Counted from the first letter of the stretch, positions 1-9,157 are shown. The stretch is 64,000 bases of DNA from an uncultured Clostridia bacterium (GCA_934500705.1 CAKSTI010000002.1:1-64000), one strand, 5' to 3'. Numbers and translations are program-made. The notes: a model not told the origin generated them from the letters alone.

Positions 1-101
1 TTTCAAAGACCAAATGTGCGCTTTTCACAAGCGACTTGATTATGATACCACAACGGAGCGGCTTTGTCAACACTTTTCTTGAAATTTCCCAAAAAATTTT
101 T

Positions 102-137
102 AAAAAAGAACCGCACCCCGTATCAGAGGCACGGTTC
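102..137 (-). terminator. Intrinsic terminator of the stalk-domain gene
   Basis: On the minus strand a 12-bp stem (arms 108-119 and 126-137, including some G-U pairs, 6-base loop) is followed by a run of six T (the A run at 102-107). It lies 10 bases past the stop codon of the gene at 147-1190. Confidence 0.8.
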
Positions 138-146
138 GTACTTATC

Positions 147-1190
147 TTAGTCCTGAATTTCCGCTGTTGAGGGGGATACGGAAACGGTTTTGCCGTTTAC
201 GCTGACATCATTCAAAAACTCTTTGAAAAAGTCGAGCGGAACATAGGTGCAGCCGTCCTTTACAACGGTTTTGGCTGCGTTTTCTATCTCACGGGAGGTA
301 TCTATCACACGGAGTCTGCCGCTGAAAGTAACTTTGGTGCTGTCCTCTTTTAAAACAGCGGACTGAATGTAGTTATCGTCAACGGAGATTTCTCCCGTTT
401 CGCCGTTCCAGCCTACGGTGTAGCCGAGTGCCTCGCTGATTTTGCGGAGCGGTACCATAAGGTTTTCGCCCTCGTAGTAAGGCTCGGAGGGAAGGTCGGA
501 GATGTCAACTTCCTTTTTGTCGGCGCCGACAACGAGCTTATATGCGCCGTCGGTTTCCTCCTGTGCGCCTGCCTCTGCAAGCACAACCTTATCGGTATGC
601 GCCTGAGCCGGGAGGCTCAGTGTTACGATGTCATACCAGGCAACAATGGTTGAACCCGGTGTGATATCGTCAGCCTTTACGATATTTTTGGTCTTATAGG
701 GCATAATGCGTGCGTCTTTGGAAATTGTGAGAATGAGGTCGTCGCCGTCGCTCGTTACAACAAGGCTGCCGTCATCTTTCTTTTCAACGCTGTCTGCCTT
801 GATGAGATTAACTCCGCCGCCTTTTTCGCAATTTTTAGCTACAAATTCGGCGCTCGTCTGAGGGGGAAGGCTCTTTGTCATAGCGGACGAATACTGAATG
901 TAGAGTTTGTCGCCCTCTTTTATGTCACCGAGAGCAAAAGGAGCTGCGGTTTCGCTGTCGATAAACACGGTTTTGTCGTAGGTATTGAACCGAACGTCCA
1001 TACCGTCCTCGGTTTTTGCAACTATGTAATTCTCACCGATTTCGGAAACGGTAACGTTAGCTTTGAGCGAGTCGGTATACTCCGGTCTTTGTGCTATTAC
1101 AGCCGGAATGTCCGGTTCGTCTGCCGCAAAAGCCGCACCACTGAATGTCATAGTTACTGTGAGCAATGAGATAAATAACTTTTTGTTCAT
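147..1190 (-). CDS. Secreted protein with copper amine oxidase N-terminal-like (stalk) domain
   Basis: A 347-residue exported protein of unknown specific role. Residues 1-22 (MNKKLFISLLTVTMTFSGAA...) form a signal peptide with an Ala-Phe-Ala cleavage site. The C-terminal third contains the motif VPLRKISEALGYTVGWN followed by a second, similar beta-rich unit ending VPLDFFKEFL. This pattern is typical of the 'stalk' domain (Cu_amine_oxidN1) found in many clostridial surface proteins, where it is not an enzyme but a spacer or binding unit. The N-terminal two thirds are beta-rich and not recognised. The frame stays open upstream to 1283, but the start at 1190 is chosen because it has an AGGAAG ribosome site and begins the signal peptide. 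It is followed by a terminator and looks monocistronic. Confidence 0.8.
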   Translation of the reverse strand: MNKKLFISLLTVTMTFSGAAFAADEPDIPAVIAQRPEYTDSLKANVTVSEIGENYIVAKTEDGMDVRFNTYDKTVFIDSETAAPFALGDIKEGDKLYIQYSSAMTKSLPPQTSAEFVAKNCEKGGGVNLIKADSVEKKDDGSLVVTSDGDDLILTISKDARIMPYKTKNIVKADDITPGSTIVAWYDIVTLSLPAQAHTDKVVLAEAGAQEETDGAYKLVVGADKKEVDISDLPSEPYYEGENLMVPLRKISEALGYTVGWNGETGEISVDDNYIQSAVLKEDSTKVTFSGRLRVIDTSREIENAAKTVVKDGCTYVPLDFFKEFLNDVSVNGKTVSVSPSTAEIQD

Positions 1191-1292
1191 TTTAATCTTC
1201 CTTTCTGTATTAGGTGCTTTCACCCTTAATACTTTTGGGGAGGGCAAAAGGTTGCAGAAAATTTGTGAACAATTTGTAAACAAAGAATGTTT

Positions 1293-2072
1293 CTAATTCA
1301 TATGCACATCAATCTGCGGATAAGGTATGCAGATGCCGTATTTATCAAACACGCTCTGCGTAAGCGAGAGTATCTGCCGTCTTGCTTTCAGCTTAAATTC
1401 CGGCGGACAGGTGGCTTTTATCTTATAGTTAATACAGTTGTCGGCAAATCCGTCGATGCCGAGAAAGTCGCAGGTTTTTACGTTTTCGATGCCGAGGGCG
1501 CTTTGGCAGATTTCGCCAAGCGCCGTCCTCACGGTATTTACATCTGCCCCGTAGGGTGCGGGCAAGGTGACGTAAAGCTCGTCGGAAACCTTTTCTATCT
1601 CCGATATATTCCTGTTGCAGACGGTCAGGATATTGCCGGTGTAAATATCGTGGATTTTGGTCACTTTTATATTAAAGTAAATAACCTTTCCCTCAATATT
1701 TTTATAGCGGACAACGTCGCCGACGTCAAAGAAATTATCCCAGACGAGGTTTGTGCCCATTATCAAATCCTTTAAAATATCTTGCAGGGCAAAGCCGACT
1801 ATAATGCCGGCAACGCCGAGGCCTGCGACAAGCGACGAAACGTTGACGCCGTTTATTTGAAGCACGGTTATTATGCAAAAGCCGATGATGACATACTTTA
1901 AAATATTTGCGGCAAACTGGGTGTGAATGAGAGCTTTGCCGTCGGACATTTTGCGTTTGAGGTGTCCTTTGGTATACCTTTTGAGCGACACAAGCGCAAA
2001 GACGGTGATTGCAACCACGGCAAGGCTTGAATAAAAATTTGCCGAGGGGAGAAGTTTTTTAAGAAAATCCAT
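1293..2072 (-). CDS. Small-conductance mechanosensitive channel, MscS family
   Basis: A 259-residue inner-membrane channel that would open under membrane tension to release osmolytes. Three hydrophobic segments are visible at about residues 15-33, 52-72 and 76-106. The third carries the Gly/Ala-rich pore helix signature (LVAGLGVAGIIVGFALQDIL), followed by the soluble beta domain with the VGDVVRY...GKV motif of the MscS family. Length is near that of E. coli MscS (286), so this is the minimal form without extra N-terminal helices. A CGGAGG site lies 6 bases before the ATG. It is the last gene of dprA-topA-trmFO-mscS, 15 bases after trmFO, and is probably cotranscribed with it. Confidence 0.88.
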   Translation of the reverse strand: MDFLKKLLPSANFYSSLAVVAITVFALVSLKRYTKGHLKRKMSDGKALIHTQFAANILKYVIIGFCIITVLQINGVNVSSLVAGLGVAGIIVGFALQDILKDLIMGTNLVWDNFFDVGDVVRYKNIEGKVIYFNIKVTKIHDIYTGNILTVCNRNISEIEKVSDELYVTLPAPYGADVNTVRTALGEICQSALGIENVKTCDFLGIDGFADNCINYKIKATCPPEFKLKARRQILSLTQSVFDKYGICIPYPQIDVHMN

Positions 2073-2087
2073 ACTTTGCCTCCGAAA

Positions 2088-3389
2088 TTACAGAATATCT
2101 TTAATTTCCTCAATCTTTTCGAGCGCCCTTTTGGATATGGCGGCGTTTTTCTCCGCTTTTTTGCGGATTTTAACGCCGAGGGGGTCGATTATTCCAAACG
2201 TTACGTTCATAGGCTGGAATGTGCCGACCGAGCCTTCGCTCACATAGTGCGACAGCGCACCGATGGCGGTAAGGGAAGTAAAGTCCACAGGCTCTTTGCC
2301 GCTAAGTATCCTTGCCGCATTTATGCCTGCCGACATTCCGCTTGACGCCGACTCCACGTAACCCTCGACGCCTGTTATCTGACCGGCAAAGAAAGTCTTG
2401 GGCGACTTTATCACACGGTAGAACCTGTCGAGAAGCTGAGGAGAATTTATAAACGTGTTGCGGTGCATAACGCCGTAGCGCACAAATTCCGCATTTTCGA
2501 GTCCCGGAATAAGGGAGAACACCCTTTTTTGCTCGCCGAATTTAAGATGCGTCTGAAAGCCCACAATATTAAAAAGCGTGCCGTCACGGTTATCCTGTCT
2601 GAGCTGAACAACGGCGTGGGGCAGTTTGCCGTCTTTGGGGTTTTCGAGTCCGACGGGTTTTAAAGGGCCGAAAAGCAGCGTGTCTTTGCCACGCTTTGCC
2701 ATAGTTTCCACGGGCATACAGCCCTCGAAAACCGTCTTGTTGTCCGCACCGTGGAGTTCGGCGGTTTCCGCATTTATTAAATTCTCGTAAAAAATGTTGT
2801 ATTCGTCCTCGGTCATAGGGCAGTTGATGTAGTCATCGTCGCCTTTGCCGTATCGTGAAGCACGGTAAGCCTTGGACATATCAAGACTTTCAAGAGTCAC
2901 AATCGGAGCGGCGGCATCGAAAAAGTGCAGATACTCACCGCCTAAAAACGAGCGGATATTATCGTACAATTTGTCGGACGTCAAGGGTCCGCTTGCAACT
3001 ATTGTATATTCGTCGGGGTCTATGCTTTCCACCTCATCGCAGACAATCTCTATGTTTGCCTGCTCTTTGAGCCTTGCGGTAACAAGCGAGGAAAAGCCGT
3101 TTCTGTCCACGGCAAGAGCACCGCCCGCCGGGACTCTGGTTTCGTCGGCGCACTGCATAATGAGCGAGCCGAGGGAGCGCATTTCCTCTTTTAAAAGTCC
3201 GACGGCGTTCTCCAACCTGTCGGAGCGCAGAGAATTGCTGCACACAAGCTCGCAGAAGGTGTCGAGATTGTGTGCAGGTGAAAACTTTTTGGGTTTCATA
3301 TCATAGAGGCGGACATTTATGCCCCTTTTTGAAAGCTGCCACGCCGCCTCACAGCCGGCAAGACCGGCTCCGATTACTTTAACTGTCAT
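2088..3389 (-). CDS. trmFO: Methylenetetrahydrofolate-tRNA-(uracil-5-)-methyltransferase TrmFO
   Basis: A 433-residue cytoplasmic flavoenzyme that uses FAD and 5,10-methylenetetrahydrofolate to make ribothymidine at position 54 of tRNA, the route used by most Gram-positive bacteria in place of SAM-dependent TrmA. The N-terminus has the dinucleotide-binding fold VIGAGLAGCEAAWQLSKRG, and the family motif CSNSLRSD follows at about residue 50. A second flavin/folate region with SGMSAGINAARIL is near the C-terminus. Length matches the family. The start codon overlaps the topA stop by four bases (ATGA), indicating translational coupling. The topA-trmFO pairing is conserved in Firmicutes. Confidence 0.97.
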   Translation of the reverse strand: MTVKVIGAGLAGCEAAWQLSKRGINVRLYDMKPKKFSPAHNLDTFCELVCSNSLRSDRLENAVGLLKEEMRSLGSLIMQCADETRVPAGGALAVDRNGFSSLVTARLKEQANIEIVCDEVESIDPDEYTIVASGPLTSDKLYDNIRSFLGGEYLHFFDAAAPIVTLESLDMSKAYRASRYGKGDDDYINCPMTEDEYNIFYENLINAETAELHGADNKTVFEGCMPVETMAKRGKDTLLFGPLKPVGLENPKDGKLPHAVVQLRQDNRDGTLFNIVGFQTHLKFGEQKRVFSLIPGLENAEFVRYGVMHRNTFINSPQLLDRFYRVIKSPKTFFAGQITGVEGYVESASSGMSAGINAARILSGKEPVDFTSLTAIGALSHYVSEGSVGTFQPMNVTFGIIDPLGVKIRKKAEKNAAISKRALEKIEEIKDIL

Positions 3390-5449
3390 TTCGTTTTCTC
3401 CTTAGCGTCGCAGACGGGGCAATACTTCTTTTGTGTTTTGCCCGGCTTTACAAAGAGCATTGAGCCGCACTTTTCGCATTTGTCGTTTGTGGGCAAATCC
3501 CAGGAGTTAAAGTCGCAGTCCGGGTAGCCGGAGCAGCCGTAGAAAATCTTACCCCTTTTGGACTTTTTCTCTATTATCTCTTTGCCGCATTTGGGGCAGT
3601 TTACACCGATTGACTTTACAATCGCCTTGGTGTTCCTGCACTCCGGGAAGCCGGGGCAGGCAAGGAATTTGCCGAATCTGCCGTGCTTGTAGACCATTTT
3701 TCTGCCGCATTTTTCGCAGACGACATCGGACTCCTCGTCCTTGATTTCTATATCGCCGATTTTCTCCTCCGCCGCTTTTAAGGTAACTTCAAACGGGCCG
3801 TAAAAATCGCTTATCAGCTTTTGCCAGTTTACGCTGCCTTCCTCGACTTTATCGAGGTTTTCCTCCATATTTGCGGTAAAGGTGACGTCCACAATATCCT
3901 TAAAGTTGTCGCACATAAGCGTATTTACAATCATTCCGAGCTCTGTGGGGAAAAGCGTTTTCTGCCGTCTTACCACGTAGCCACGGTTTATTATGGTAGT
4001 TATTGTGGGCGAATAGGTACTCGGTCTGCCGATGCCGAGTTCTTCGAGCGTCTTAATCAGTGACGCCTCGGTGTACCTTGCCGGCGGCTGGGTAAAGTGC
4101 TGTTCCTTGGTTACGGACTCTTTTTTTGGTTTGTCGCCGACTTCTAAGGGCGGAAGCTTTGCCTCTTTTTTCTCGTCGGTGTCTTTGCTCTCGGTATAGA
4201 GGAGCGAAAAACCGGCAAAGTTCACGGTAGTGCCCGTTGCCCTGAACGTATAGCCGCCCGCCTCGATATCCGCAGTTACGGTATCCAACACGGCGTCGGT
4301 CATCTGACTGGCAATAAATCTGTCCCAGATGATTTTGTATATCTTAAACTGGTCGGGCGTAAGGGACGCCTTAATGCTCTCCGGAGTAATTGCCGCAGAT
4401 GTGGGGCGGATTGCCTCGTGGGCGTCCTGTGCGCTCTTTTTGGTCTTGTAAACTTTGGCGGACTTGGGCAGATACTGCTCACCGTAGGTGGAGAGGATAT
4501 AATCCCTCGCCTCCGAAACGGCGTCGTCCGACACACGCAGGGAGTCTGTTCTCATATAGGTGATAAGACCGATTTGCCCTTTGCCCTTTATGTTTATTCC
4601 CTCATAGAGCTGCTGAGCCGCCTGCATTGTCCGCTTTGAGGTAAACGACAGCTTTCTGCCTGCCTCCTGTTGGAGGGTTGAGGTGATAAACGGAGGTGCG
4701 CTCGTCTTTTTCTTTTGCGCTTTTTTAATATTTACTACGGTAAACTCGTCGTTTTCGACGGCGTCCAGAATTTTCTGTGCGTCGCTCTCGCAGGCGAGTT
4801 TCATCTTTTTGCCGCTCTTGCCGTAAAACGATGCGGTAAACTTCTTTTTGCCCGACGCAAGGCGTGCGTCAACCGTCCAGTATTCCTCGGGGTTAAACTT
4901 GTTTATTTCGTTCTCTCGGTCGCAGATAATCTTGGTGGCAACCGACTGAACTCTGCCGGCGCTGAGGCCTTTTTTAACCTTTTTCCACAAAAGAGGGCTT
5001 ATCTGATAGCCCACAATTCTGTCGAGCACACGTCTTGCCTGCTGTGCGTCAACAAGGTTTTCGTCTATGCTGCGGGGTTCCTTTATTCCTGCGGAAACCG
5101 CCTTTTTTGTTATTTCGTTAAAAGTTACACGGCACTTTGAGTTTTTGTCTATTCCGAGAAGATTTGCAAGATGCCAGCTTATTGCCTCGCCCTCACGGTC
5201 GGGGTCGGTTGCGAGGTATATTTTATCCGAGCTTTTTGCCTCTCGTTTAAGCGTCTTAACGAGGTCGCCCTTTCCCCTTATGGTAATATACTTCGGCTCA
5301 AAATTGTGCTCGACGTCTATGCCGAGCTGACTTTTGGGCAAATCTATAACGTGCCCCATACTTGCGACAACGCTGTAACCCTTGCCGAGGTATTTTTTAA
5401 TTGTCGTCGCTTTGGACGGGGACTCAACTATTACAAGTTTTTTAGCCAT
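3386..5449 (-). CDS. topA: DNA topoisomerase I
   Basis: A 687-residue type IA topoisomerase that relaxes negative supercoils by transient single-strand cleavage. The N-terminal Toprim domain begins KKLVIVESPSKA and includes the acidic ATDPDREGEA motif. The catalytic tyrosine is in GLITYMRTDS at about residue 298. Three C-terminal zinc-ribbon units are visible, each with CxxC pairs (CEKCGRK...CPGFPEC, CPKCGKE...CSGYPDC, CEKCGSM...CPVC). Length is normal. A GGGAGG site precedes the ATG. It lies 12 bases after dprA and overlaps trmFO by four bases, within the usual Firmicutes dprA-topA-trmFO series. Confidence 0.98.
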   Translation of the reverse strand: MAKKLVIVESPSKATTIKKYLGKGYSVVASMGHVIDLPKSQLGIDVEHNFEPKYITIRGKGDLVKTLKREAKSSDKIYLATDPDREGEAISWHLANLLGIDKNSKCRVTFNEITKKAVSAGIKEPRSIDENLVDAQQARRVLDRIVGYQISPLLWKKVKKGLSAGRVQSVATKIICDRENEINKFNPEEYWTVDARLASGKKKFTASFYGKSGKKMKLACESDAQKILDAVENDEFTVVNIKKAQKKKTSAPPFITSTLQQEAGRKLSFTSKRTMQAAQQLYEGINIKGKGQIGLITYMRTDSLRVSDDAVSEARDYILSTYGEQYLPKSAKVYKTKKSAQDAHEAIRPTSAAITPESIKASLTPDQFKIYKIIWDRFIASQMTDAVLDTVTADIEAGGYTFRATGTTVNFAGFSLLYTESKDTDEKKEAKLPPLEVGDKPKKESVTKEQHFTQPPARYTEASLIKTLEELGIGRPSTYSPTITTIINRGYVVRRQKTLFPTELGMIVNTLMCDNFKDIVDVTFTANMEENLDKVEEGSVNWQKLISDFYGPFEVTLKAAEEKIGDIEIKDEESDVVCEKCGRKMVYKHGRFGKFLACPGFPECRNTKAIVKSIGVNCPKCGKEIIEKKSKRGKIFYGCSGYPDCDFNSWDLPTNDKCEKCGSMLFVKPGKTQKKYCPVCDAKEKTK

Positions 5450-5461
5450 TTTTTCCTCCCG

Positions 5462-6568
5462 TTATTTTTTGGTATAAAATCTGCCGGGCGCTTTTCTCAC
5501 CTTTCTGCTGACCTCCATAAGGAGCAAAGCGGCGTTTGCGCTGCCCGTGTCAAGACCTGTGCGTGCACATATGTCGTCAAAGTGCACCGGTGTGTCACTC
5601 AGTATTCTTAAAATTTTCTTTTCTATGTCGTTGCAGGGTACTTCCTCCTCGGTTTCCTGCTCCTGCGGCTCTTCTTCATAGTCCAGCCTGTCGCCGTAGT
5701 CGAGTCGGTAGTACGAGAGCACGTCCTCCGCACAGGAGGCGACTCTTGCGCCGTCTTTTAAAAGTCCGTTTGTACCCTTTGACAAAATCCTGTTTACATC
5801 GCCCGGAACGGCAAATACATCTCTGCCCTGCTCGTATGCCGTCCTTGCTGTGATGAGCGAACCGCTTACCGTGCCTGCCTCGGTAACTATAATGCCCTGA
5901 GAAACGCCGGATATTATGCGGTTTCTCTCAGGAAAGTGAAAGCGCTCCGGACCGGAACCCATCGGGTACTCGGAGATAACAAGTCCGTTTTGGATAATTC
6001 TTGCCATAAGTCCGGAATTCATCGGCGGGTATGCCGTCTCCACTCCGCAGCCGAAAACGGCAACGGTAAGCCCCCTTGCGGCAAGTGCGCCCTCGTGAGA
6101 GCTTGCGTCCACGCCCATAGCCATTCCGCTTACGATTATTACGCCTTGCGATGCAAGCGACTTTGCCAGGTTAAACGCACATTCGTTGCCGTAATCGTCC
6201 GCCTTTCTTGCTCCGACGATGGCGATGCAGAGTCTTTTGTTAAGGTCGATGTCTTTTCCCCTTGCGTAGAGAACGCACGGAGGGTCGGTAATCTCCTTTA
6301 ACACTGTAGGATAGCGGTCGTCGTCTATGGTTATCAGCCTTGCGCCGAGTTTCTTTAACTTTTCGTAACGCTCAGAGGCGTGAGCGGTGTTTTTGTCGGA
6401 GAGTGCCTTGCGCTCGCTCGGGTGCAAAAATCCGAACTTTGCAAGCTCGCTCTCGGCTGCGCCGTATATTTTCTCTATGCTGCCAAGCTCCTTCAAGAGC
6501 TCAAACTGTTTTAAGCGGTGCAGTTTAACAGTTTCGTTAAGCCACAGCCAAAGGATATTTTTATCCAC
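5462..6568 (-). CDS. dprA: DNA-processing protein DprA (Smf)
   Basis: A 368-residue protein that in transformable bacteria loads RecA on incoming single-stranded DNA; it is also widespread in non-competent species. An N-terminal helical region of about 80 residues is followed by the Rossmann-like DprA core with GARKADDYGNE, SGMAMGVDASSHEGAL, FPERNRIISG and TEAGTVSGSLITA. A short acidic stretch then leads to a C-terminal winged helix (DprA_WH). The start is set to GTG at 6568 because the GGAG site sits nine bases upstream of it; the in-frame ATG three codons earlier touches the same GGAG and is less likely. It is the first gene of the operon with topA. Confidence 0.95.
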   Translation of the reverse strand: MDKNILWLWLNETVKLHRLKQFELLKELGSIEKIYGAAESELAKFGFLHPSERKALSDKNTAHASERYEKLKKLGARLITIDDDRYPTVLKEITDPPCVLYARGKDIDLNKRLCIAIVGARKADDYGNECAFNLAKSLASQGVIIVSGMAMGVDASSHEGALAARGLTVAVFGCGVETAYPPMNSGLMARIIQNGLVISEYPMGSGPERFHFPERNRIISGVSQGIIVTEAGTVSGSLITARTAYEQGRDVFAVPGDVNRILSKGTNGLLKDGARVASCAEDVLSYYRLDYGDRLDYEEEPQEQETEEEVPCNDIEKKILRILSDTPVHFDDICARTGLDTGSANAALLLMEVSRKVRKAPGRFYTKK

Positions 6569-6841
6569 AAATATCATCTCCGTAATTGCTTTAAAATTAT
6601 ACGCACGTATTATATAGTAGAAAAAATTTAGGAAAATTTCAAGACCTGATTTGAGGATTTTCCAAAAAAACCGTTAATTTTGTGGATTTTCCGCAAACAA
6701 GGACAAGCAAAAGGACGCTCTTTGTGCACTTTTAACACAAAAACCTTGCGAATTTTGTAATTAATGAAAAAGGATATGGAAAAACGTGTGGCGAATTCTA
6801 TATTAAAGGCACATTTTATGAGACGAGGAGGATTGATTTAT

Positions 6842-8893
6842 ATGACTTACGAAAATTTGAGGAACGTATGTATGCTTTCTCATTCAAATGCAGGAAAAAC
6901 TTCGCTTTGTGAGGCTATGCTTTCCAAGGCGGGGCTTATCGAGAGAATTGGCAGAACCGAGGACGGAAACACGGTTTCCGACTTTGACCCCGAGGAGATT
7001 AAAAGAAAAATTTCCATAAACGCATCTGTTGTGCCCATAGAGTGGCAAGGCGTTAAAATCAATCTCATAGACGCTCCCGGCACGGCGGACTTTGTGGGCG
7101 AACAGCTCGAAGCTGCGTCCGTGTGCGAAAGCGCTCTCATTGCCGTGAGCGGAAAGTCCGGCGTGAGTGCCGGCACGGAACGTGCGTGGAAAACAGCCGG
7201 CACACGTGCCAAGATTGTATTTGTAAACAAGCTCGACGACATCAAGGCAGACTATGCAAAGGTCATAGAACAGTTAAACACGGTTTTCGGCAAGTGCATT
7301 GCACCGTTTACCTTCCCCGTTAAAGAGGGCGACAGGCTGACGGGATTTGTGGACGTTATAAAGATGCGTGCAAAGATGTTCTCCGGCGACAACTCTACAT
7401 ATGAGGAAATTCCCGATGCGGCAAAGGAAATTGCCGAGCGCAGCCGTGAAATTCTCTTAGAGGCGGTTGCCGAGGTGAGCGAGGAGCTTATGCAAAAGTA
7501 CTTTGACGGCGAGCCGTTCACCGAGGACGAGATTAAAGGCGCTCTCAAAATCGGCATTAAAGACGGCACCGTTGTGCCCGTAATCTGCGGCAGTGTAATA
7601 TCCAAAATCGGCATAACGCACCTTTTAAACACCATTGCGGACTATATGCCCTCCCCCGCCGAGGCACAGCCGCCTGAGGGAATAAACAAAAAGACGGGTG
7701 ACATTGAAGTTATAAAGTGCGACAAAGACGCACCGGTTGTTTTGCGCATATTTAAGACTGTGGTTGACAGCTATGTGGGCAAGATGTCGTACTTCAAGGT
7801 TCTTTCCGGAACGCTCAGACCCGACACCGTTTTGGTAAATCCCCAAAAGGGAAAAGAGGAAAAGGTTGGAAAAATATACTCCGTAAGAGGAAAAAAGCAA
7901 ACCGAGATAAAGGAGATTTGCGCCGGCGACATAGGCGCAACGGCAAAGCTGGCATATGCCGAAACTTGCGACACGCTGTGTGCGGCGGATTTTTGCGTTG
8001 AGGCGGAGCCGATAGACTTCCCCAAGCCCGTTTTGTCTATGGCGATAGAGCCAAAGACAAAGGGCGACGACGAAAAGATAAGCCAGGGTCTTGCAAAGCT
8101 GATGAGCGAGGACAAGACGTTTACCGTTGTGCGTGACCACGAAACGCACCAGACCATAATTTCCGGCACGGGCGAACAGCACCTTGCCGTTATCTGCTCA
8201 AAGCTGGAGGGCAAATTCGGTGTGGGAGTTAAACTCACCGACCCCAAAGTTGCCTACCGTGAGTCAATCCGTACCAAGGTGAAAGCCGAGGGCAAACACA
8301 AGAAGCAGTCCGGCGGACACGGACAGTACGGTCACGTTATAATGGAATTTGAACCGACAGACAGCGACGAGCTTGTGTTTGAGGAAAAGGTTTTCGGCGG
8401 CAGCGTGCCCAAAAACTTTTTCCCGGCTGTTGAAAAGGGAATTAAAGACAGTATGCAGCACGGCGTGCTTGCCGGCTACCCCGTTGTAAACTTAAAGGCT
8501 ACTCTCTTAGACGGCTCCTACCACCCGGTAGACTCGTCGGAAATGGCGTTTAAAACGGCGGCGTCCATTGCTTTTAAAGAGGGACTGCCAAAGGCAAAAC
8601 CCGTAATTTTGGAGCCTGTGGGTACGGTTAAAGCGACCGTGCCGAACTCGTGCACCGGCGACGTTGTCGGCGACCTTAACCGACGCAGAGGGCGCATACT
8701 CGGTATGAACCCCAAAGATGAGAAAAACACTGAGGTTGAGGCTATTGTTCCGGCGGCGGAAATGCTTAAATACGCAACCGACCTGCGTGCACTGTCCAAC
8801 GGACGTGGCAGCTTTGAGTTTGTGCGCACGGGATATGAAGAAACGCCTCCGAATATTTCGGAAAAAATCATTGAGGCGGCAAAAAATAAATAA
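6842..8893 (+). CDS. Elongation factor G-like GTPase (EF-G paralogue)
   Basis: A 683-residue translational GTPase of the EF-G-like group, distinct from the main fusA product. The P-loop is SHSNAGKT (residues 13-20), G3 is DAPGTADF (77-84) and G4 is NKLD. The rest has the EF-G domain order, including the C-terminal GQYGHV segment. Two features mark it as a divergent paralogue. The switch I RGITI motif reads RKISI, and the residue after DxPG, the catalytic histidine in EF-Tu and EF-G, is threonine. The frame is open from 6764, but a strong GAGGAGG site 10 bases before the ATG at 6842 fixes the start. Its function (ribosome recycling, stress, or none in translocation) cannot be told from sequence. 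Confidence 0.88.
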   Translation: MTYENLRNVCMLSHSNAGKTSLCEAMLSKAGLIERIGRTEDGNTVSDFDPEEIKRKISINASVVPIEWQGVKINLIDAPGTADFVGEQLEAASVCESALIAVSGKSGVSAGTERAWKTAGTRAKIVFVNKLDDIKADYAKVIEQLNTVFGKCIAPFTFPVKEGDRLTGFVDVIKMRAKMFSGDNSTYEEIPDAAKEIAERSREILLEAVAEVSEELMQKYFDGEPFTEDEIKGALKIGIKDGTVVPVICGSVISKIGITHLLNTIADYMPSPAEAQPPEGINKKTGDIEVIKCDKDAPVVLRIFKTVVDSYVGKMSYFKVLSGTLRPDTVLVNPQKGKEEKVGKIYSVRGKKQTEIKEICAGDIGATAKLAYAETCDTLCAADFCVEAEPIDFPKPVLSMAIEPKTKGDDEKISQGLAKLMSEDKTFTVVRDHETHQTIISGTGEQHLAVICSKLEGKFGVGVKLTDPKVAYRESIRTKVKAEGKHKKQSGGHGQYGHVIMEFEPTDSDELVFEEKVFGGSVPKNFFPAVEKGIKDSMQHGVLAGYPVVNLKATLLDGSYHPVDSSEMAFKTAASIAFKEGLPKAKPVILEPVGTVKATVPNSCTGDVVGDLNRRRGRILGMNPKDEKNTEVEAIVPAAEMLKYATDLRALSNGRGSFEFVRTGYEETPPNISEKIIEAAKNK

Positions 8894-8909
8894 AATTTTA
8901 AAAAACCAC

Positions 8910-8938
8910 TTGACACCGCCGTCATAAAGTGCTATAAT
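8910..8938 (+). promoter_or_regulatory. Sigma-A promoter of the phe-tyr-aro operon
   Basis: A consensus TTGACA at 8910-8915 and TATAAT at 8933-8938 are separated by 17 bases. Transcription should start near 8945 and first cover the Phe/Tyr leader peptide and attenuator. Confidence 0.9.
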
Positions 8939-8968
8939 GCGCATAAATTGGCGAAAGGATTTACGAAA

Positions 8969-9079
8969 ATGAAACACAACGGCATTTTTACATACGCATA
9001 TCGTTTTTATTTTTACTTTTACTTTATGTTTTCTAAGGTAAGAGCGATTTGTGATGTTAAAAATACGGTGTGTGCTTAA
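8969..9079 (+). CDS. Phe/Tyr-rich leader peptide of the pheA-tyrA-aroF operon
   Basis: A 36-codon reading frame beginning MKHNGIFTYAYR and then running through seven alternating Phe and Tyr residues (residues 13-19), with Phe again at 21. In all, 11 of residues 7-21 are Phe or Tyr. It has an AAAGGA site 9 bases before the ATG, lies about 25 bases after the predicted transcript start, and is followed by a terminator and then pheA. This is the layout of a translational attenuation leader: scarcity of charged tRNA-Phe or tRNA-Tyr would stall a ribosome at codons 9005-9031. The peptide itself needs no further function. The mechanism is inferred, but the sequence arrangement is unambiguous. Confidence 0.88.
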   Translation: MKHNGIFTYAYRFYFYFYFMFSKVRAICDVKNTVCA

Positions 9080-9128
9080 AGTAAATAAGGCATATATAGA
9101 TTTATTAAACCGTGCGGACTCACAAATC
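9046..9128 (+). promoter_or_regulatory. Candidate antiterminator pairing
   Basis: GATTTGTGA at 9046-9054 is perfectly complementary to TCACAAATC at 9120-9128, which covers the loop and the first two bases of the 3' arm of the terminator. Nested inside, ACGGT at 9065-9069 can pair with ACCGT at 9109-9113 in the terminator 5' arm. A ribosome stalled on the Phe/Tyr codons ends just before 9046, leaving this segment free to pair and block the terminator. Confidence 0.65.
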
Positions 9129-9145
9129 CGCACGGTTATTTTTTT
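9108..9145 (+). terminator. Attenuator (intrinsic terminator) before pheA
   Basis: An 11-bp perfect stem (9108-9118 with 9127-9137) with an 8-base loop is followed by a T-rich run at 9139-9145. The pheA ribosome site GGAGG starts one base after the T run. Confidence 0.93.
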
Positions 9146-9157
9146 GGAGGTAGGATT

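Noticed and set aside
1287..1775. A 162-codon plus-strand frame opposite the mscS gene.
   Set aside because: The minus-strand frame is a clear MscS channel; the antisense frame has no recognisable domain.
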